Origin: Sulfurovum sp. XGS-02
Lineage (GTDB): Bacteria > Campylobacterota > Campylobacteria > Campylobacterales > Sulfurovaceae
Assembly: GCF_023213175.1 (NCBI RefSeq)
Contig: NZ_CP093312.1
Span: 558,001-622,000 of the forward strand
Direction of reading: 5' to 3'
DNA: 64,000 nucleotides
This document shows positions 16,520 through 26,120 of the stretch, in pieces. A program made the translations under genes and the position numbers. The notes under the pieces are model-generated. The model was not told where the DNA came from and searched no databases. It saw only the letters and a program-made list of their open reading frames with translations. Numbering within the stretch: position 1 is the first letter of the stretch; each line of letters starts with the position of its first letter.

Positions 16520-17455
16520 ATGGAAACACCTCACATACCCGTACTTTTAGATGAAGTCTTGGAGAGTTTTGAAGGGGTGGGTGAAGGATATTTTGTTGAC
16601 TGTACACTTGGCTATGCAGGGCATAGTTCTGAAATACTGGCCAAATATAAAAATTTGAAACATATAGGAATAGACAGAGATGATGAGGCTTTGGCTTTTT
16701 CTAAAAAACGTCTGGAACCTTATGAGGAACGCAGCACGCTCTACAAGGGTACATTTGCAACAGTCTTTCCTACATTGCAGGAGAGTCCGATTGTAGCGGT
16801 ATTGGCAGATTTCGGTGTCTCCTCTTTACAACTGGATAAAGAAGAGAGAGGTTTTTCTTTTACTTCTGAAACACTCGATATGAGGATGGATGCATCCTCA
16901 CCGCTCTCAGCGTATGAAGTGGTGAATACTTATCCGCAAGAGAAACTCGAATATATCTTTGATATGTATGGTGAGATACGATCCTTTAAAAAATTGGCAT
17001 CTGCTGTGGTGGAAGCAAGGGCACAGTCACCTATCAACTCTGCTAAAGAATTAAGCGAGATCGCAAAAACCGTGATCCCCGCAGGAGGAAAGATACACCC
17101 TGCAACATTGATGTTTCAGGCTATCCGTATAGAGGTTAACAATGAACTGGGTGAAATAGAAGGATTACTGGATGCTTTGGAACAAAAGCATGTGAAGGGG
17201 GAAGTGGTTTCTCTCATCTCCTTTCATTCTTTAGAAGATCGTCTGGTAAAGAACCGTTTTAAAAAATGGGCACAAAATTGTATTTGTAATCCCCAGGCAA
17301 TGCGCTGTACCTGCGGTAAAAACCATGCGTTAGGTAAAGCATTTTCTTCCAAGCCTGTAACAGCAAGCAAAGAGGAACTCAAAGTGAATCCCCGAAGCAG
17401 GTCTGCAAAACTGAGAAGTTTCAGGTTCAAAAAAGACAGTGTAGATGGCAAGTAG
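16520..17455 (+). CDS. rsmH: 16S rRNA (cytosine(1402)-N4)-methyltransferase
   Basis: 311 residues, typical RsmH/MraW length. Motifs: 'HIPVLLDEVLESF' at the N-terminus, 'VDCTLGYAGHS' (SAM binding), 'LADFGVSSLQLD', 'GFSFTSETLDMRMD', 'HPATLMFQAIRIEVNNELGE' and 'VVSLISFHSLEDRLVK'. It methylates C1402 of 16S rRNA in the decoding site. As in many bacteria it precedes an FtsL-like gene, overlapping it by 11 nt, a remnant of the dcw cluster. Ribosome site AAGGAA. A stable structured leader lies just upstream. Confidence 0.97.
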   Translation: METPHIPVLLDEVLESFEGVGEGYFVDCTLGYAGHSSEILAKYKNLKHIGIDRDDEALAFSKKRLEPYEERSTLYKGTFATVFPTLQESPIVAVLADFGVSSLQLDKEERGFSFTSETLDMRMDASSPLSAYEVVNTYPQEKLEYIFDMYGEIRSFKKLASAVVEARAQSPINSAKELSEIAKTVIPAGGKIHPATLMFQAIRIEVNNELGEIEGLLDALEQKHVKGEVVSLISFHSLEDRLVKNRFKKWAQNCICNPQAMRCTCGKNHALGKAFSSKPVTASKEELKVNPRSRSAKLRSFRFKKDSVDGK

Positions 17456-17714
17456 AAAGAAAAAACTGAAGCCTAACGGTATCACGTTTGGTATGGCAAT
17501 GGTCATATTGATGTCAATAGCCATTATTTTGATCTTGACAAGTATTAAAATTTACTTGAGCAATCAGATCTATTATGAGAGTAAGGTTGTGAACAAAATG
17601 ACACGTGAGGTTTCCGTACTCAAAGCTGAAAATGTGATGCTTCAACAGAGTGTAGAGGCATTGAAGTTCAAGAACAGAGTCACAGATACCATCTTTGTCA
17701 TACAGGATAATTGA
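17445..17714 (+). CDS. FtsL-like membrane protein
   Basis: 89 residues. A basic cytoplasmic start (ASRKKKLKPNG) is followed by one transmembrane helix (~17-37) and a periplasmic heptad-type segment ('SKVVNKMTREVSVLKAENVM'). This is the FtsL/DivIC layout, and the position immediately after rsmH is the classical place of ftsL. Sequence similarity in this family is low, so the call rests on topology and context. The start ATG overlaps the rsmH stop region by 11 nt. Confidence 0.65.
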   Translation: MASRKKKLKPNGITFGMAMVILMSIAIILILTSIKIYLSNQIYYESKVVNKMTREVSVLKAENVMLQQSVEALKFKNRVTDTIFVIQDN

Positions 17715-17732
17715 CAATGGGGTTAACACAGT

Positions 17733-20700
17733 ATGATACGTAGTTTTATTCGTTTCGCAGTAGACAAGCCTATTATCAACCATATTTTGATGGTTTTTAT
17801 GTTGGTGCTCTCTGTTTTTGCTTATCAGAACATTGCCAAAGAGATATTTCCGCCTTCTACTCTTGATCAGATATCGGTCCAGGGCGGATATGTCGGTACA
17901 AGTGCTGATGTGTTGGATAAAATGGTTGTCACCAGTATAGAAGATGAACTTAAAAGTCTTCCCGAGATAGATACCCTTTACACCAGTATACAAAACGGCA
18001 GTTTCAGTATCAATGCAGATATTAAACCCGGAAGTGATACCCAGCTGGTCCTTTCGGATGTGAAAGATATTATCTCAAAAACAAGACGTGATCTTCCTGC
18101 CGATATGGATGAACCTATTGCCCGTATCGTGGTACATGAATATCCACTTCTACTTGTAGCAGTTTCGGGGGATGTAGAAAAAAAAGCACTGATCGACGCG
18201 GCAGATGCGCTTAAAAGCAAACTCGCACTGATCCATGACCTGAGCAGTATAGAGATACGCGGAGACACGGATGAAGAGGTGATCATTACCTTGGACCAAA
18301 AAAAGCTGGATGCATACGGTCTGGATAAATCCGGAGTCTATCAAGCCATTTCTACGCTGTCGAGTATTTTCCCTGCAGGAACACTTGACGGGCAGGGTGA
18401 CCATCTTTATATCTCTACGATCAATGGTGAGAAAAGTGCAAAGGCGCTGGGAGAAACACTCTTGAGCGTAGGCGGAAAAACTTTTCGTCTTAACGATGTG
18501 GCCGAAGTCTATTATGGTTTGGGTGATCCTACACAGATATCGCACTATAATGGTAAACAGAATATCTCTTTAAACATCAATAAAAGTAAAGAGGGTAATG
18601 CGATTGCCTTGAGTAAAGAGATACGGAAAATACTTGTAGCATTCAATGAAAAATATGAGCATGTTAAATTTGAAGCCTATACGGATACTTCTATCTGGAT
18701 CAAAAACCGTTTGAATCTTGTCTCTTCAAATATTTTGTTCGGACTGATCCTGGTCTTTATGGCACTCTTTTTATCTGTCAATATGCGTATTGCTTGGGTG
18801 GTGGGCATCGGGATACCGGCGAGTTTTTTCATTACATTGATCATCATGGAGATGATAGGCTACAGTTTGAATATGCTGACGCTGCTTGGAGCACTGATCG
18901 CCCTTGGTATGCTGGTCGATGAAGCTATTGTTGTGGCGGAGAATATCTATAGACATATGGAGATGGGAAAGGCACCAAGAGAAGCTGCAATAGAGGGTGC
19001 TATCGAAATGTTTCCTGCAGTGCTTACGGCAACATTGACCACAGTCTTTGCCTTTTTGCCACTGTTGATCATGAGCGGTAAAATGGGAATGTTCATGCAG
19101 GTGCTTCCTGTGATGATATCAGTACTGCTCATCTCCTCTTTGTTCGAGGCATTTTATTTCTTGCCTTTACACTCCAAAGAGTTCTTTGCTATGGGTACCT
19201 TTAAAAAAGAGAAAGATGACGGTAGTTTCTGGAAAGGCTGGGTGAAGTGGTACCAAAGGTTCCTGGGGAAACTGCTAGTACATAAGAAGTGGTCTCTTTC
19301 GATCATACTGATCTTTATTATTTTGGGAACGTTGGGTATGGCAAAGATCACCAAGTTTCAGCTTTTTCCTGAGTTCGATGCACAGCAGGTCTATCTGAAT
19401 GGAAAAGTGAACATCAACAACGATCTGCAAGATACGGAAGTCTATGTCACACAGATAGAAGAAGCACTCTTAGAGATACTGGATGAAAAAGAGATGGATT
19501 CGGTCACTTCGGTGATAGGATTTAAGTTTAACAAAGATCAAAGTTTTGAGTTGGGTGAGAACCTTTTCCAGATCTTTATCAACCTGCATGAAAAAGCACC
19601 TGAAAACTTTTTTGACAAGTACATTAATCCGGTATTCTCTTTGGAGTATGATGGCAGTGATATGATAAGAGATAGACTCTCTCAAGAGATCGCCAAAGAG
19701 ATACAAGAACGTATAGTTCCCAAATTCAAAGCCCAGAAACTTCATGAGGAAAAACTCTATGAAGAGTTTAATGTCTATGTGCAGCAGGCAGGTATCGTGA
19801 GTAATGATATAGAGATCGGTTTTGAGCATCACGATAGAGAGAAGATGTTAACAGCCATGAAAAGGGTAGAAAAGAAGCTTGGGAGTATCAACGGAGTCGA
19901 AGACATTGCAGACAATGCCAATGAGGGAGAGCGTGAACTCAAACTGCGTGTCAATGAATATGGGCAGCAGTTAGGTTTTAGTGAAGGGTACGTGACCTCT
20001 GTATTGAAGGGTGCATTTTTGAAGGCGGAGTATGCAAAGATGTTCAACAAAGATGGCTTGGTCAGAGTGAAGATAGAGGATGTGTATAAAGAGGATGCAT
20101 CAGCGATAAAAAACTTTCAACTGACAACCCCTGATGGGCAGAAAGTGGTACGACTTGCAGATATCTGCGATTTTACCTATCAAAAAAGCTTTGTCAAAAT
20201 ATTTAAAGAGGATGGTGAAAAAGTACGTTCACTCTATGCGAGGGTAGAAAAGAAGGTCATTACCCCTGTTGAGGTGATGCAGCAGTTAAAACCGCTTTTG
20301 GATGAGATACAAAAAGAGGGAGTCAAGATCATTATAAAAGGGGAAGAAAAAGAGAATGAAAAGCTGAAAAAAGAGCTTGGACAGGCGTTGATGATCGCTA
20401 TATTCCTGATCTTTATCACTTTGGTCTGGATGTTTAACTCTTTGGTTCTACCCTTGATCATACTGACAACGATTCCATTGTCCCTTTTTGGTGCTCTGGT
20501 CGGAACAAAACTCATGGGTATCAATATGACGATGCCTGGTATGATGGGAGTCATAGGACTTGCAGGCGTCGTGGTCAATGATGGCCTCATAATGCTTGAC
20601 TTCATCAAAGGAAGTAAAAAATATGACCAGATACAACAAAAAGCGGGGATGAGACTTCGCCCTATCTTACTTACCTCTGTGACCACGGTACTGGGTCTGT

Positions 20701-20846
20701 CCTCTTTGATGTTCTTTGCTTCGGGACAGGCACTGATACTTCAGCCTATGGCTATCTCACTAGGTTTTGGTATCGCGTGGGCAACGGTGTTAAATCTTTA
20801 CTATGTGCCTTTGATGTATGCAGTGATATATAGAGTGAAGTGTTAA
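17733..20846 (+). CDS. RND-family efflux permease
   Basis: 1037 residues, the size of AcrB/HAE1 type pumps, with 12 predicted helices and two large periplasmic loops. TM4 carries 'LIALGMLVDEAIVVAENIYRH': the usual proton-relay pair Asp-Asp reads Asp-Glu here. The second half has 'TMPGMMGVIGLAGVVVNDGLIMLDF' and 'RLRPILLTSVTTVLGLSSL'. It exports hydrophobic or lipid-like compounds using proton flow. No membrane-fusion protein or TolC-type gene lies beside it, so partners must be elsewhere, or it works alone. It follows the FtsL-like gene with 18 nt between. Confidence 0.9.
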   Translation: MIRSFIRFAVDKPIINHILMVFMLVLSVFAYQNIAKEIFPPSTLDQISVQGGYVGTSADVLDKMVVTSIEDELKSLPEIDTLYTSIQNGSFSINADIKPGSDTQLVLSDVKDIISKTRRDLPADMDEPIARIVVHEYPLLLVAVSGDVEKKALIDAADALKSKLALIHDLSSIEIRGDTDEEVIITLDQKKLDAYGLDKSGVYQAISTLSSIFPAGTLDGQGDHLYISTINGEKSAKALGETLLSVGGKTFRLNDVAEVYYGLGDPTQISHYNGKQNISLNINKSKEGNAIALSKEIRKILVAFNEKYEHVKFEAYTDTSIWIKNRLNLVSSNILFGLILVFMALFLSVNMRIAWVVGIGIPASFFITLIIMEMIGYSLNMLTLLGALIALGMLVDEAIVVAENIYRHMEMGKAPREAAIEGAIEMFPAVLTATLTTVFAFLPLLIMSGKMGMFMQVLPVMISVLLISSLFEAFYFLPLHSKEFFAMGTFKKEKDDGSFWKGWVKWYQRFLGKLLVHKKWSLSIILIFIILGTLGMAKITKFQLFPEFDAQQVYLNGKVNINNDLQDTEVYVTQIEEALLEILDEKEMDSVTSVIGFKFNKDQSFELGENLFQIFINLHEKAPENFFDKYINPVFSLEYDGSDMIRDRLSQEIAKEIQERIVPKFKAQKLHEEKLYEEFNVYVQQAGIVSNDIEIGFEHHDREKMLTAMKRVEKKLGSINGVEDIADNANEGERELKLRVNEYGQQLGFSEGYVTSVLKGAFLKAEYAKMFNKDGLVRVKIEDVYKEDASAIKNFQLTTPDGQKVVRLADICDFTYQKSFVKIFKEDGEKVRSLYARVEKKVITPVEVMQQLKPLLDEIQKEGVKIIIKGEEKENEKLKKELGQALMIAIFLIFITLVWMFNSLVLPLIILTTIPLSLFGALVGTKLMGINMTMPGMMGVIGLAGVVVNDGLIMLDFIKGSKKYDQIQQKAGMRLRPILLTSVTTVLGLSSLMFFASGQALILQPMAISLGFGIAWATVLNLYYVPLMYAVIYRVKC

Positions 20847-21661
20847 GCTTTTAGACTTAGCTCATCCATTCCTAGTAAATGTTCCATACTCATGTCATCT
20901 CCATACTCTTTGAAAAGTTGACAAATTCTGTCAAGTTGAATGTCTGAACGTTCGAGATAAGGGTTATTGTCTATGAATTGCCAAAAGGATTGTGGATTTT
21001 GACACAGTTCTTTGAGGTAGTACTTTGTGAGTAGTCCCATGGTTCCCTCTGTTTTTTCACCTGCGATGAAGAAATCTTCTTTTCTGATAACGTATGGGAA
21101 TCTCATCCCATGGAAATCTATGGCATCACCTATAGGCTCAAAGAAAACACTTTGCCTTTTTAGAATACGGTGAAGAGAACGTTCCATAATGGCAAACATT
21201 TTAGTATACTTGTAGAGAAGAACATTGATTCTAGTTGCACACATCAGCGCTAAGGAAAGATAGGTTCTTAATTGTAACTGAGAAAAATCTTTGTGTTCGA
21301 TCTGATCATGTAGTAAAGCAAAGCGTGAAATCTCACAAATAGGTAGGGTTTGTGTCAACTTTTCAATATCTTTGATATGTAAATCTTTCTCCATAGGTAT
21401 TTTCTGTGAAGGTGTTCGATGATTGGCAAAAAAGATTCTTACAGACCCAACATACTTTTGTGTTTCATTATGTTGTAAAAGATAGATAAAGGATTGCTTA
21501 TCATCTTGGCTAAAGATATATTTTTTACTCTCTTCAACATCAGGATAGTGGTTAACAATCACATCATTTCTAATCTCTTTTACAGCTTGAAAATGTTCTT
21601 GGGTAGTGGCAAACACAAGGGAGTATTCTAATGTTAGTAGATGAAAAACTTTATCAAGCAT
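20843..21661 (-). CDS. LuxI/FeeM-type N-acyltransferase-like protein
   Basis: 272 residues from ATG 21661, preferred over ATG 21685 because AAAGGA lies 7 nt upstream. The N-terminal half resembles the autoinducer-synthase / N-acyl amino acid synthase branch of the GNAT fold: 'HFQAVKEIRNDVIVNHYPD', 'KYVGSVRIFFANHRTP', then 'LPICEISRFALL', the acidic-Arg motif of this group. These enzymes join fatty acyl groups from acyl-ACP to amino acids or related amines. It is divergent from a TonB-type receptor gene. The specific product is not known; assignment is moderate. Confidence 0.5.
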   Translation of the reverse strand: MLDKVFHLLTLEYSLVFATTQEHFQAVKEIRNDVIVNHYPDVEESKKYIFSQDDKQSFIYLLQHNETQKYVGSVRIFFANHRTPSQKIPMEKDLHIKDIEKLTQTLPICEISRFALLHDQIEHKDFSQLQLRTYLSLALMCATRINVLLYKYTKMFAIMERSLHRILKRQSVFFEPIGDAIDFHGMRFPYVIRKEDFFIAGEKTEGTMGLLTKYYLKELCQNPQSFWQFIDNNPYLERSDIQLDRICQLFKEYGDDMSMEHLLGMDELSLKA

Positions 21662-21834
21662 TAAAATTCCTTTTATGTCTAGCATAAAAAGTATAAAGTT
21701 TTTTTTGTTACATGTAGCTAAAAGAAAGCTTAAAAAAATGTTTTTATATTTGTTTAATATATTTAATAATATCAGGTAAGCCTATGAAAATCTAGGGTAT
21801 GATTAAAAAATCAATGTTATATAATGGATAAAAG

Positions 21835-23751
21835 ATGGGATATTTTTTTGGACAAGGAATGATACAAAAGAGTTTAGTTTTTTTATGTCTTCTCTTTTCA
21901 GGTCTGCTCTATGCAGAGAATATTGACACTATTTTGCAGGAGTACAATCAAAAAAATGCATTGAGTCAAAAAACGATTGATGAGAATAAGGGGCACTTAA
22001 TACTTTTCACTAGAGAAAAGCTTGAAGAGATGCACGCCAAAACACTGAAGGATGTGTTTAAGACCACACCTATCATTTACTATCATGAAAATAGGTTTGC
22101 TTTGCCTGATCCTATGACTTCTGGTGCATTTGAGCCCTACAGAAGTAATTATGTCCGTTTATATGTCGATGGTATCGAGATTACCCAGGGATGGATGGGT
22201 AGTGGATTGATGCTCTATGGTGATGTGAATATAGATTTCGTTGACCATATAGAGTTTTACTATTTAACCCCTTCTTTTGAGACGACTGTAGAGCCTGCAT
22301 ATCTTACTGTTTTTCTTTACTCTAAGGATCCAAAACGAGATCCGGGAGGGAAGTTGAATCTCATAGGTGGAAGCAGAGGGTACAATGCTCAAAGCATGAG
22401 CTATGGTGAAGAAAAAGAAAGTTATTCGTATATGGTCAACTTTTCTCATACAGATGCAAAAAGAGAGACGATAGATAATGGAACTTCTACCCCGCTTAGT
22501 AGAGACTTTGAGCGTACACAACTTTTTTCTTATCTAAAAACAGAAGACCAAATCTTTCATCTTCAGATGATGAAAAAGAATACTGACAGCCTTGCAGGTA
22601 TGAGTTGGGATGCTACACCTTTAGAGAGCCAAATCGATTACCTTAATTTACATATGGATTACAGCATTGATTTAAGTGAACATTGGCACGCACAGGTTTC
22701 CTATGATTGGCTTAAATCAGATATGTATCAAGCTGACGAACTTCCTTTAGCATGGTCAGATGCTTTAGGCTTAAATGTTTTTGATGGAGAGTATAAAAAC
22801 AGTACATATTCAGGAGAATTAACCTATGCAGAAACGATAGGAAAACATCGTATTACTGCAGGAGTAAAAGGGAGATACAAGAAGCTTGATTCATTTGAGA
22901 ACTTTGGGCAAGATACTTTGACCACTCCTTTTACTTCTGAGACGATTGGCTCAATTTTCTTTCAAGATCAATATGCACTAAATTCAGAGCAGTTATTGAC
23001 CTTTGGTATATCTCATAATAACATATCAAGAAACGGTGGAATAAATGACGATTCTCTTTTACAATTACGTCTAGGTTATCTATATGCGGGTGAGCATTGG
23101 AGCTATAAGGCGTATCTCTACCGTAGTCAATTTCCTATAGAACCTTTGGTGCGATATTTGGATCTAGGGCAACCCGAAGCTTTGCAAATGTATCAAGATG
23201 CTCAGCCACAAACCTCTTTAGGGATCACGCAAGAATTCGGATATGCTTACGAAAAACAACATGTAAGACTATTTTTACATGCTATGAAAGATGAAGACAG
23301 TCTATTTCAGGATCGACAAAACGGCTTAGGAGAGGAAACAAAATATTGCACATCAATTCTTACCTATGATTATAATTTCAATATAGACAACAAATTGAAT
23401 TTACAGCTCTATTATGCCCACTATAAAGATATCTTTAATTTAGAGAAACTTGAAGATATCAGCGGATACCTTAGTTTCGCAAATAGTTATGAAAACTTTG
23501 ATTTTTACAATGGAATTGTTTGGCATCGAAACAGTATCAATTGGACAAATTATTATGATTTAACAAGCTCTGTTTCATGGAATATCAGTGAAGACCTTAC
23601 AGTGACATTGAAGGGAGACAACCTCTTAAATAAGGCAAAAAAAACGAGTCAGGCTACGGTAAATTTGGCAACAACGCCTCCTACTGTAAGTGCTTTGGAG
23701 ATTACACCTATTGATCAGCGTGTTATCATTGAGTTGGAGTATATGTTTTGA
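21835..23751 (+). CDS. TonB-dependent receptor-like outer membrane protein
   Basis: 638 residues with a signal peptide (MIQKSLVFLCLLFSGLLYA region). A plug-type domain follows: 'LILFTREKLEEMHAKTLKDVFKTTPII' and 'NYVRLYVDGIEITQ'. Many alternating barrel strands follow, ending in a final aromatic strand 'VIIELEYMF', the outer-membrane insertion signal. At 638 residues it is on the short side for the family. It is the first of three overlapping genes (receptor, small periplasmic protein, GGDEF/EAL), which suggests it senses or admits a ligand for c-di-GMP signalling. Ligand unknown. Start could also be ATG 21859. Confidence 0.8.
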   Translation: MGYFFGQGMIQKSLVFLCLLFSGLLYAENIDTILQEYNQKNALSQKTIDENKGHLILFTREKLEEMHAKTLKDVFKTTPIIYYHENRFALPDPMTSGAFEPYRSNYVRLYVDGIEITQGWMGSGLMLYGDVNIDFVDHIEFYYLTPSFETTVEPAYLTVFLYSKDPKRDPGGKLNLIGGSRGYNAQSMSYGEEKESYSYMVNFSHTDAKRETIDNGTSTPLSRDFERTQLFSYLKTEDQIFHLQMMKKNTDSLAGMSWDATPLESQIDYLNLHMDYSIDLSEHWHAQVSYDWLKSDMYQADELPLAWSDALGLNVFDGEYKNSTYSGELTYAETIGKHRITAGVKGRYKKLDSFENFGQDTLTTPFTSETIGSIFFQDQYALNSEQLLTFGISHNNISRNGGINDDSLLQLRLGYLYAGEHWSYKAYLYRSQFPIEPLVRYLDLGQPEALQMYQDAQPQTSLGITQEFGYAYEKQHVRLFLHAMKDEDSLFQDRQNGLGEETKYCTSILTYDYNFNIDNKLNLQLYYAHYKDIFNLEKLEDISGYLSFANSYENFDFYNGIVWHRNSINWTNYYDLTSSVSWNISEDLTVTLKGDNLLNKAKKTSQATVNLATTPPTVSALEITPIDQRVIIELEYMF

Positions 23752-24203
23752 GAAAGATTCTTTTTCTTTTCATCATACTGTATGGGCAGTTATATGCACT
23801 AGAGAGGGAGAGTACACTTAAAATGTATCACGGTATCTTTAGTGCTTTGTCTTCAAAAGCATCCATTACTGTGTATACAAATGATAAAGAGTACAGAGAT
23901 GTATTTATCCATTCTAAAAAAATTGTATTATCCAATACACCTGAAGAAGCAGATATCGCTTTAGTGACAGAAGAGAGAACGTTAAAAGATATTTTGTATG
24001 CTAAGAGTAGAAATAAAGACCTGGATAACAAACCGATCATTTTTGTTACAAATTATCATTTTTTAAAGATATCAGAGGAGATAGTAGGAGCATTTTATTG
24101 GCGTAAGGGACGTTCACAGTTGTTATTCATCAAAAATAGATTGAAACAATATAACATGATTTTACCTAAAGAGTATCAAAACTTTATGATTGATGAATTA
24201 TGA
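23748..24203 (+). CDS. Small periplasmic YfiR-like protein
   Basis: 151 residues from a TTG start that overlaps the receptor stop codon (TTGA), with GGAG 8 nt upstream. A signal peptide (RKILFLFIILYGQLYA) is followed by an alpha/beta domain: 'SKASITVYTNDKEY', 'ADIALVTEERTL', 'NKPIIFVTNYHFL'. It ends with 'VGAFYWRKGRSQLLFIKNRL'. That final segment resembles the end of DUF4154/YfiR proteins, which repress membrane diguanylate cyclases from the periplasm. Length fits YfiR. It sits between an outer-membrane receptor and a membrane c-di-GMP protein, with a 4-nt overlap to the latter. The YfiR assignment is a pattern-level judgement. Confidence 0.5.
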   Translation: MRKILFLFIILYGQLYALERESTLKMYHGIFSALSSKASITVYTNDKEYRDVFIHSKKIVLSNTPEEADIALVTEERTLKDILYAKSRNKDLDNKPIIFVTNYHFLKISEEIVGAFYWRKGRSQLLFIKNRLKQYNMILPKEYQNFMIDEL

Positions 24204-26089
24204 AAAGACAATATTTTGATAAATTTATTTTTTTCTTGATGGTCTTACTCATCACGTTTGCTCTGTTTTTACAGATTACAACCGTGCAAAGTACTGAGAA
24301 ACTTAAAAAAGAAGAGATACAAAAAGCAGAACAATATGCAGCTAAAATTGCCCAACTTATACAACGTCGAACAGCAAATGATCTAGAGACGGTACTTACA
24401 GACAATCTTGAACTTAGAGATCATCTTAATGAATCCCTCCAAGCCTTTTTAACCAAACAATATCAATATATTTTTGTACTTAAAAAAGATCTAAAGGGGA
24501 ATTATCGTTTTTTACTGGATGGCTCAGAAGAAGAACCTGAAGAGTATAAAACGATTTTTTTTCCTAAAAGCAAACTTTTTGACCGTGTCTATGAGACACA
24601 AAAAATGCAAATTATTGAGCAGCATGAAGGTGTTGAACAGGTATGGTTGTCGTTGGTTTACCCTATTGTGAGAGAGAACAAAACAGATGCACTTTTGGTT
24701 TTAGACCTTTCAGAGTCTTATGGCCAACATCTTAATGATTTCAATTTTCCATTGATGGCTGTTGTATGGATGATGCAGATTTTCTTACTTCTTAGTATGT
24801 TGTTGCTAGTTTTTCTTGCATATAGGTATTATAAAATCCGTAAAGAGCTCATTATAGATAATTTGACCTCTGTATATAAAAAGCAATACCTACAAGAGTT
24901 TTTTGATAAAAATAGATTGGATGACTACAATGTTATGTTACTAGATATCGATGAATTTAAAAAGGTCAATCAAAAATTTGGTTATGAATTTGGGGATATG
25001 ATTCTGCAAGAGTTTACGCAAACACTTAAATCTATCATGTCCCCCAATGCCATTATTGTACGTACAGGAGGAGCAGAGTTTCTGGTTGTCTCATCTAAAT
25101 CTGAGAATACAGCAGAAGCAGAAGCACAAAAAATATTTGATAGATTAAAAGAAAAAAAATATCTTATCGGTAATGAAATACAGTATTTAACTGTTTCAAT
25201 GAGTGCCATGAGTATTCCGGAAGAAAGTACGTCTCTACAAAACATTGAAAGATTGTTGGACGAAAAGCTTTTAGAAGTAAAAAGTAAAGGTAAAAATGCT
25301 TTAGCAATTTTCTCCAAAGAAGAACTTAGTGGTGTGAATTATAATAATATTGATTATATAAAAGAGGCTTTAGAGGAAGAACGATTAATATGTCTTTATC
25401 AGCCAATTTATGAGACTGAGACAAAAAAAATTACGAAATATGAAGCTTTAGTGAGACTTATTGACAAAGAGGACCCAGAAAAGCTTATTGTGCCTTTCCA
25501 TTTTATGAAATTACTCAAAGGGACAAGTCAATATATAAAAATGAGTAAATTGGTTTTACGAGAAGTATTTAAAACCCTAAAGAGATATGAAGATATTGAA
25601 ATCAGTGTGAATGTAGATCTAGATGATTTAGACAATGCTGATATGATGAAACTTATTACACACAATTTATATGAACATAGAATGCTGGCAAATAGATTGA
25701 CTTTTGAAATCTTGGAAGATCATGAGGTGAAAGATCATGGGAAAGTTATGTTTTATCTGCAACAGTTAAAGGCATTTGGTTCGAAAGTAGCACTTGATGA
25801 CTTCGGAAGTGGATATGCAAGTTATAGTTATTTGATAAAGCTGAATATAGATATTTTAAAAATTGATGGAAGTATTATTAAAGAATTAAAACATAGATCT
25901 GATCATGCTAAAACTGTCATTAAATCTATTCGAGAATTGGCTGAATCTTTTCACTATGATTTGGTTGCTGAATTTGTCTCAGATGAAGAGATCTATAACA
26001 TCATCAAAGAACTAGGTATTCAATATGTTCAAGGATATTATTTGGGAGAACCGAAACCTATTGAATGGTATATAGATAAAAACTACTAA
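24200..26089 (+). CDS. Membrane GGDEF/EAL c-di-GMP protein with degenerate GGDEF
   Basis: 629 residues. One helix near the N-terminus and another at ~178-205 flank a periplasmic sensor region. Residues ~220-380 form a GGDEF domain whose active-site loop is GGAEF (290-294), with Ala at the catalytic acidic position, so cyclase activity is doubtful. Residues ~390-625 form an EAL domain that keeps its key parts: EAL 415-417, 'ISVNVD', 'FEILED', 'LDDFGSG', 'LKIDGS', 'VAEFVSDEE' and 'VQGYYLGEP'. It therefore probably hydrolyses c-di-GMP, perhaps under GTP control by the GGDEF part. It overlaps the YfiR-like gene by 4 nt. Confidence 0.88.
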   Translation: MKRQYFDKFIFFLMVLLITFALFLQITTVQSTEKLKKEEIQKAEQYAAKIAQLIQRRTANDLETVLTDNLELRDHLNESLQAFLTKQYQYIFVLKKDLKGNYRFLLDGSEEEPEEYKTIFFPKSKLFDRVYETQKMQIIEQHEGVEQVWLSLVYPIVRENKTDALLVLDLSESYGQHLNDFNFPLMAVVWMMQIFLLLSMLLLVFLAYRYYKIRKELIIDNLTSVYKKQYLQEFFDKNRLDDYNVMLLDIDEFKKVNQKFGYEFGDMILQEFTQTLKSIMSPNAIIVRTGGAEFLVVSSKSENTAEAEAQKIFDRLKEKKYLIGNEIQYLTVSMSAMSIPEESTSLQNIERLLDEKLLEVKSKGKNALAIFSKEELSGVNYNNIDYIKEALEEERLICLYQPIYETETKKITKYEALVRLIDKEDPEKLIVPFHFMKLLKGTSQYIKMSKLVLREVFKTLKRYEDIEISVNVDLDDLDNADMMKLITHNLYEHRMLANRLTFEILEDHEVKDHGKVMFYLQQLKAFGSKVALDDFGSGYASYSYLIKLNIDILKIDGSIIKELKHRSDHAKTVIKSIRELAESFHYDLVAEFVSDEEIYNIIKELGIQYVQGYYLGEPKPIEWYIDKNY

Positions 26090-26120
26090 GCGCTTACACT
26101 CACTATTAAAACTATTTGGC

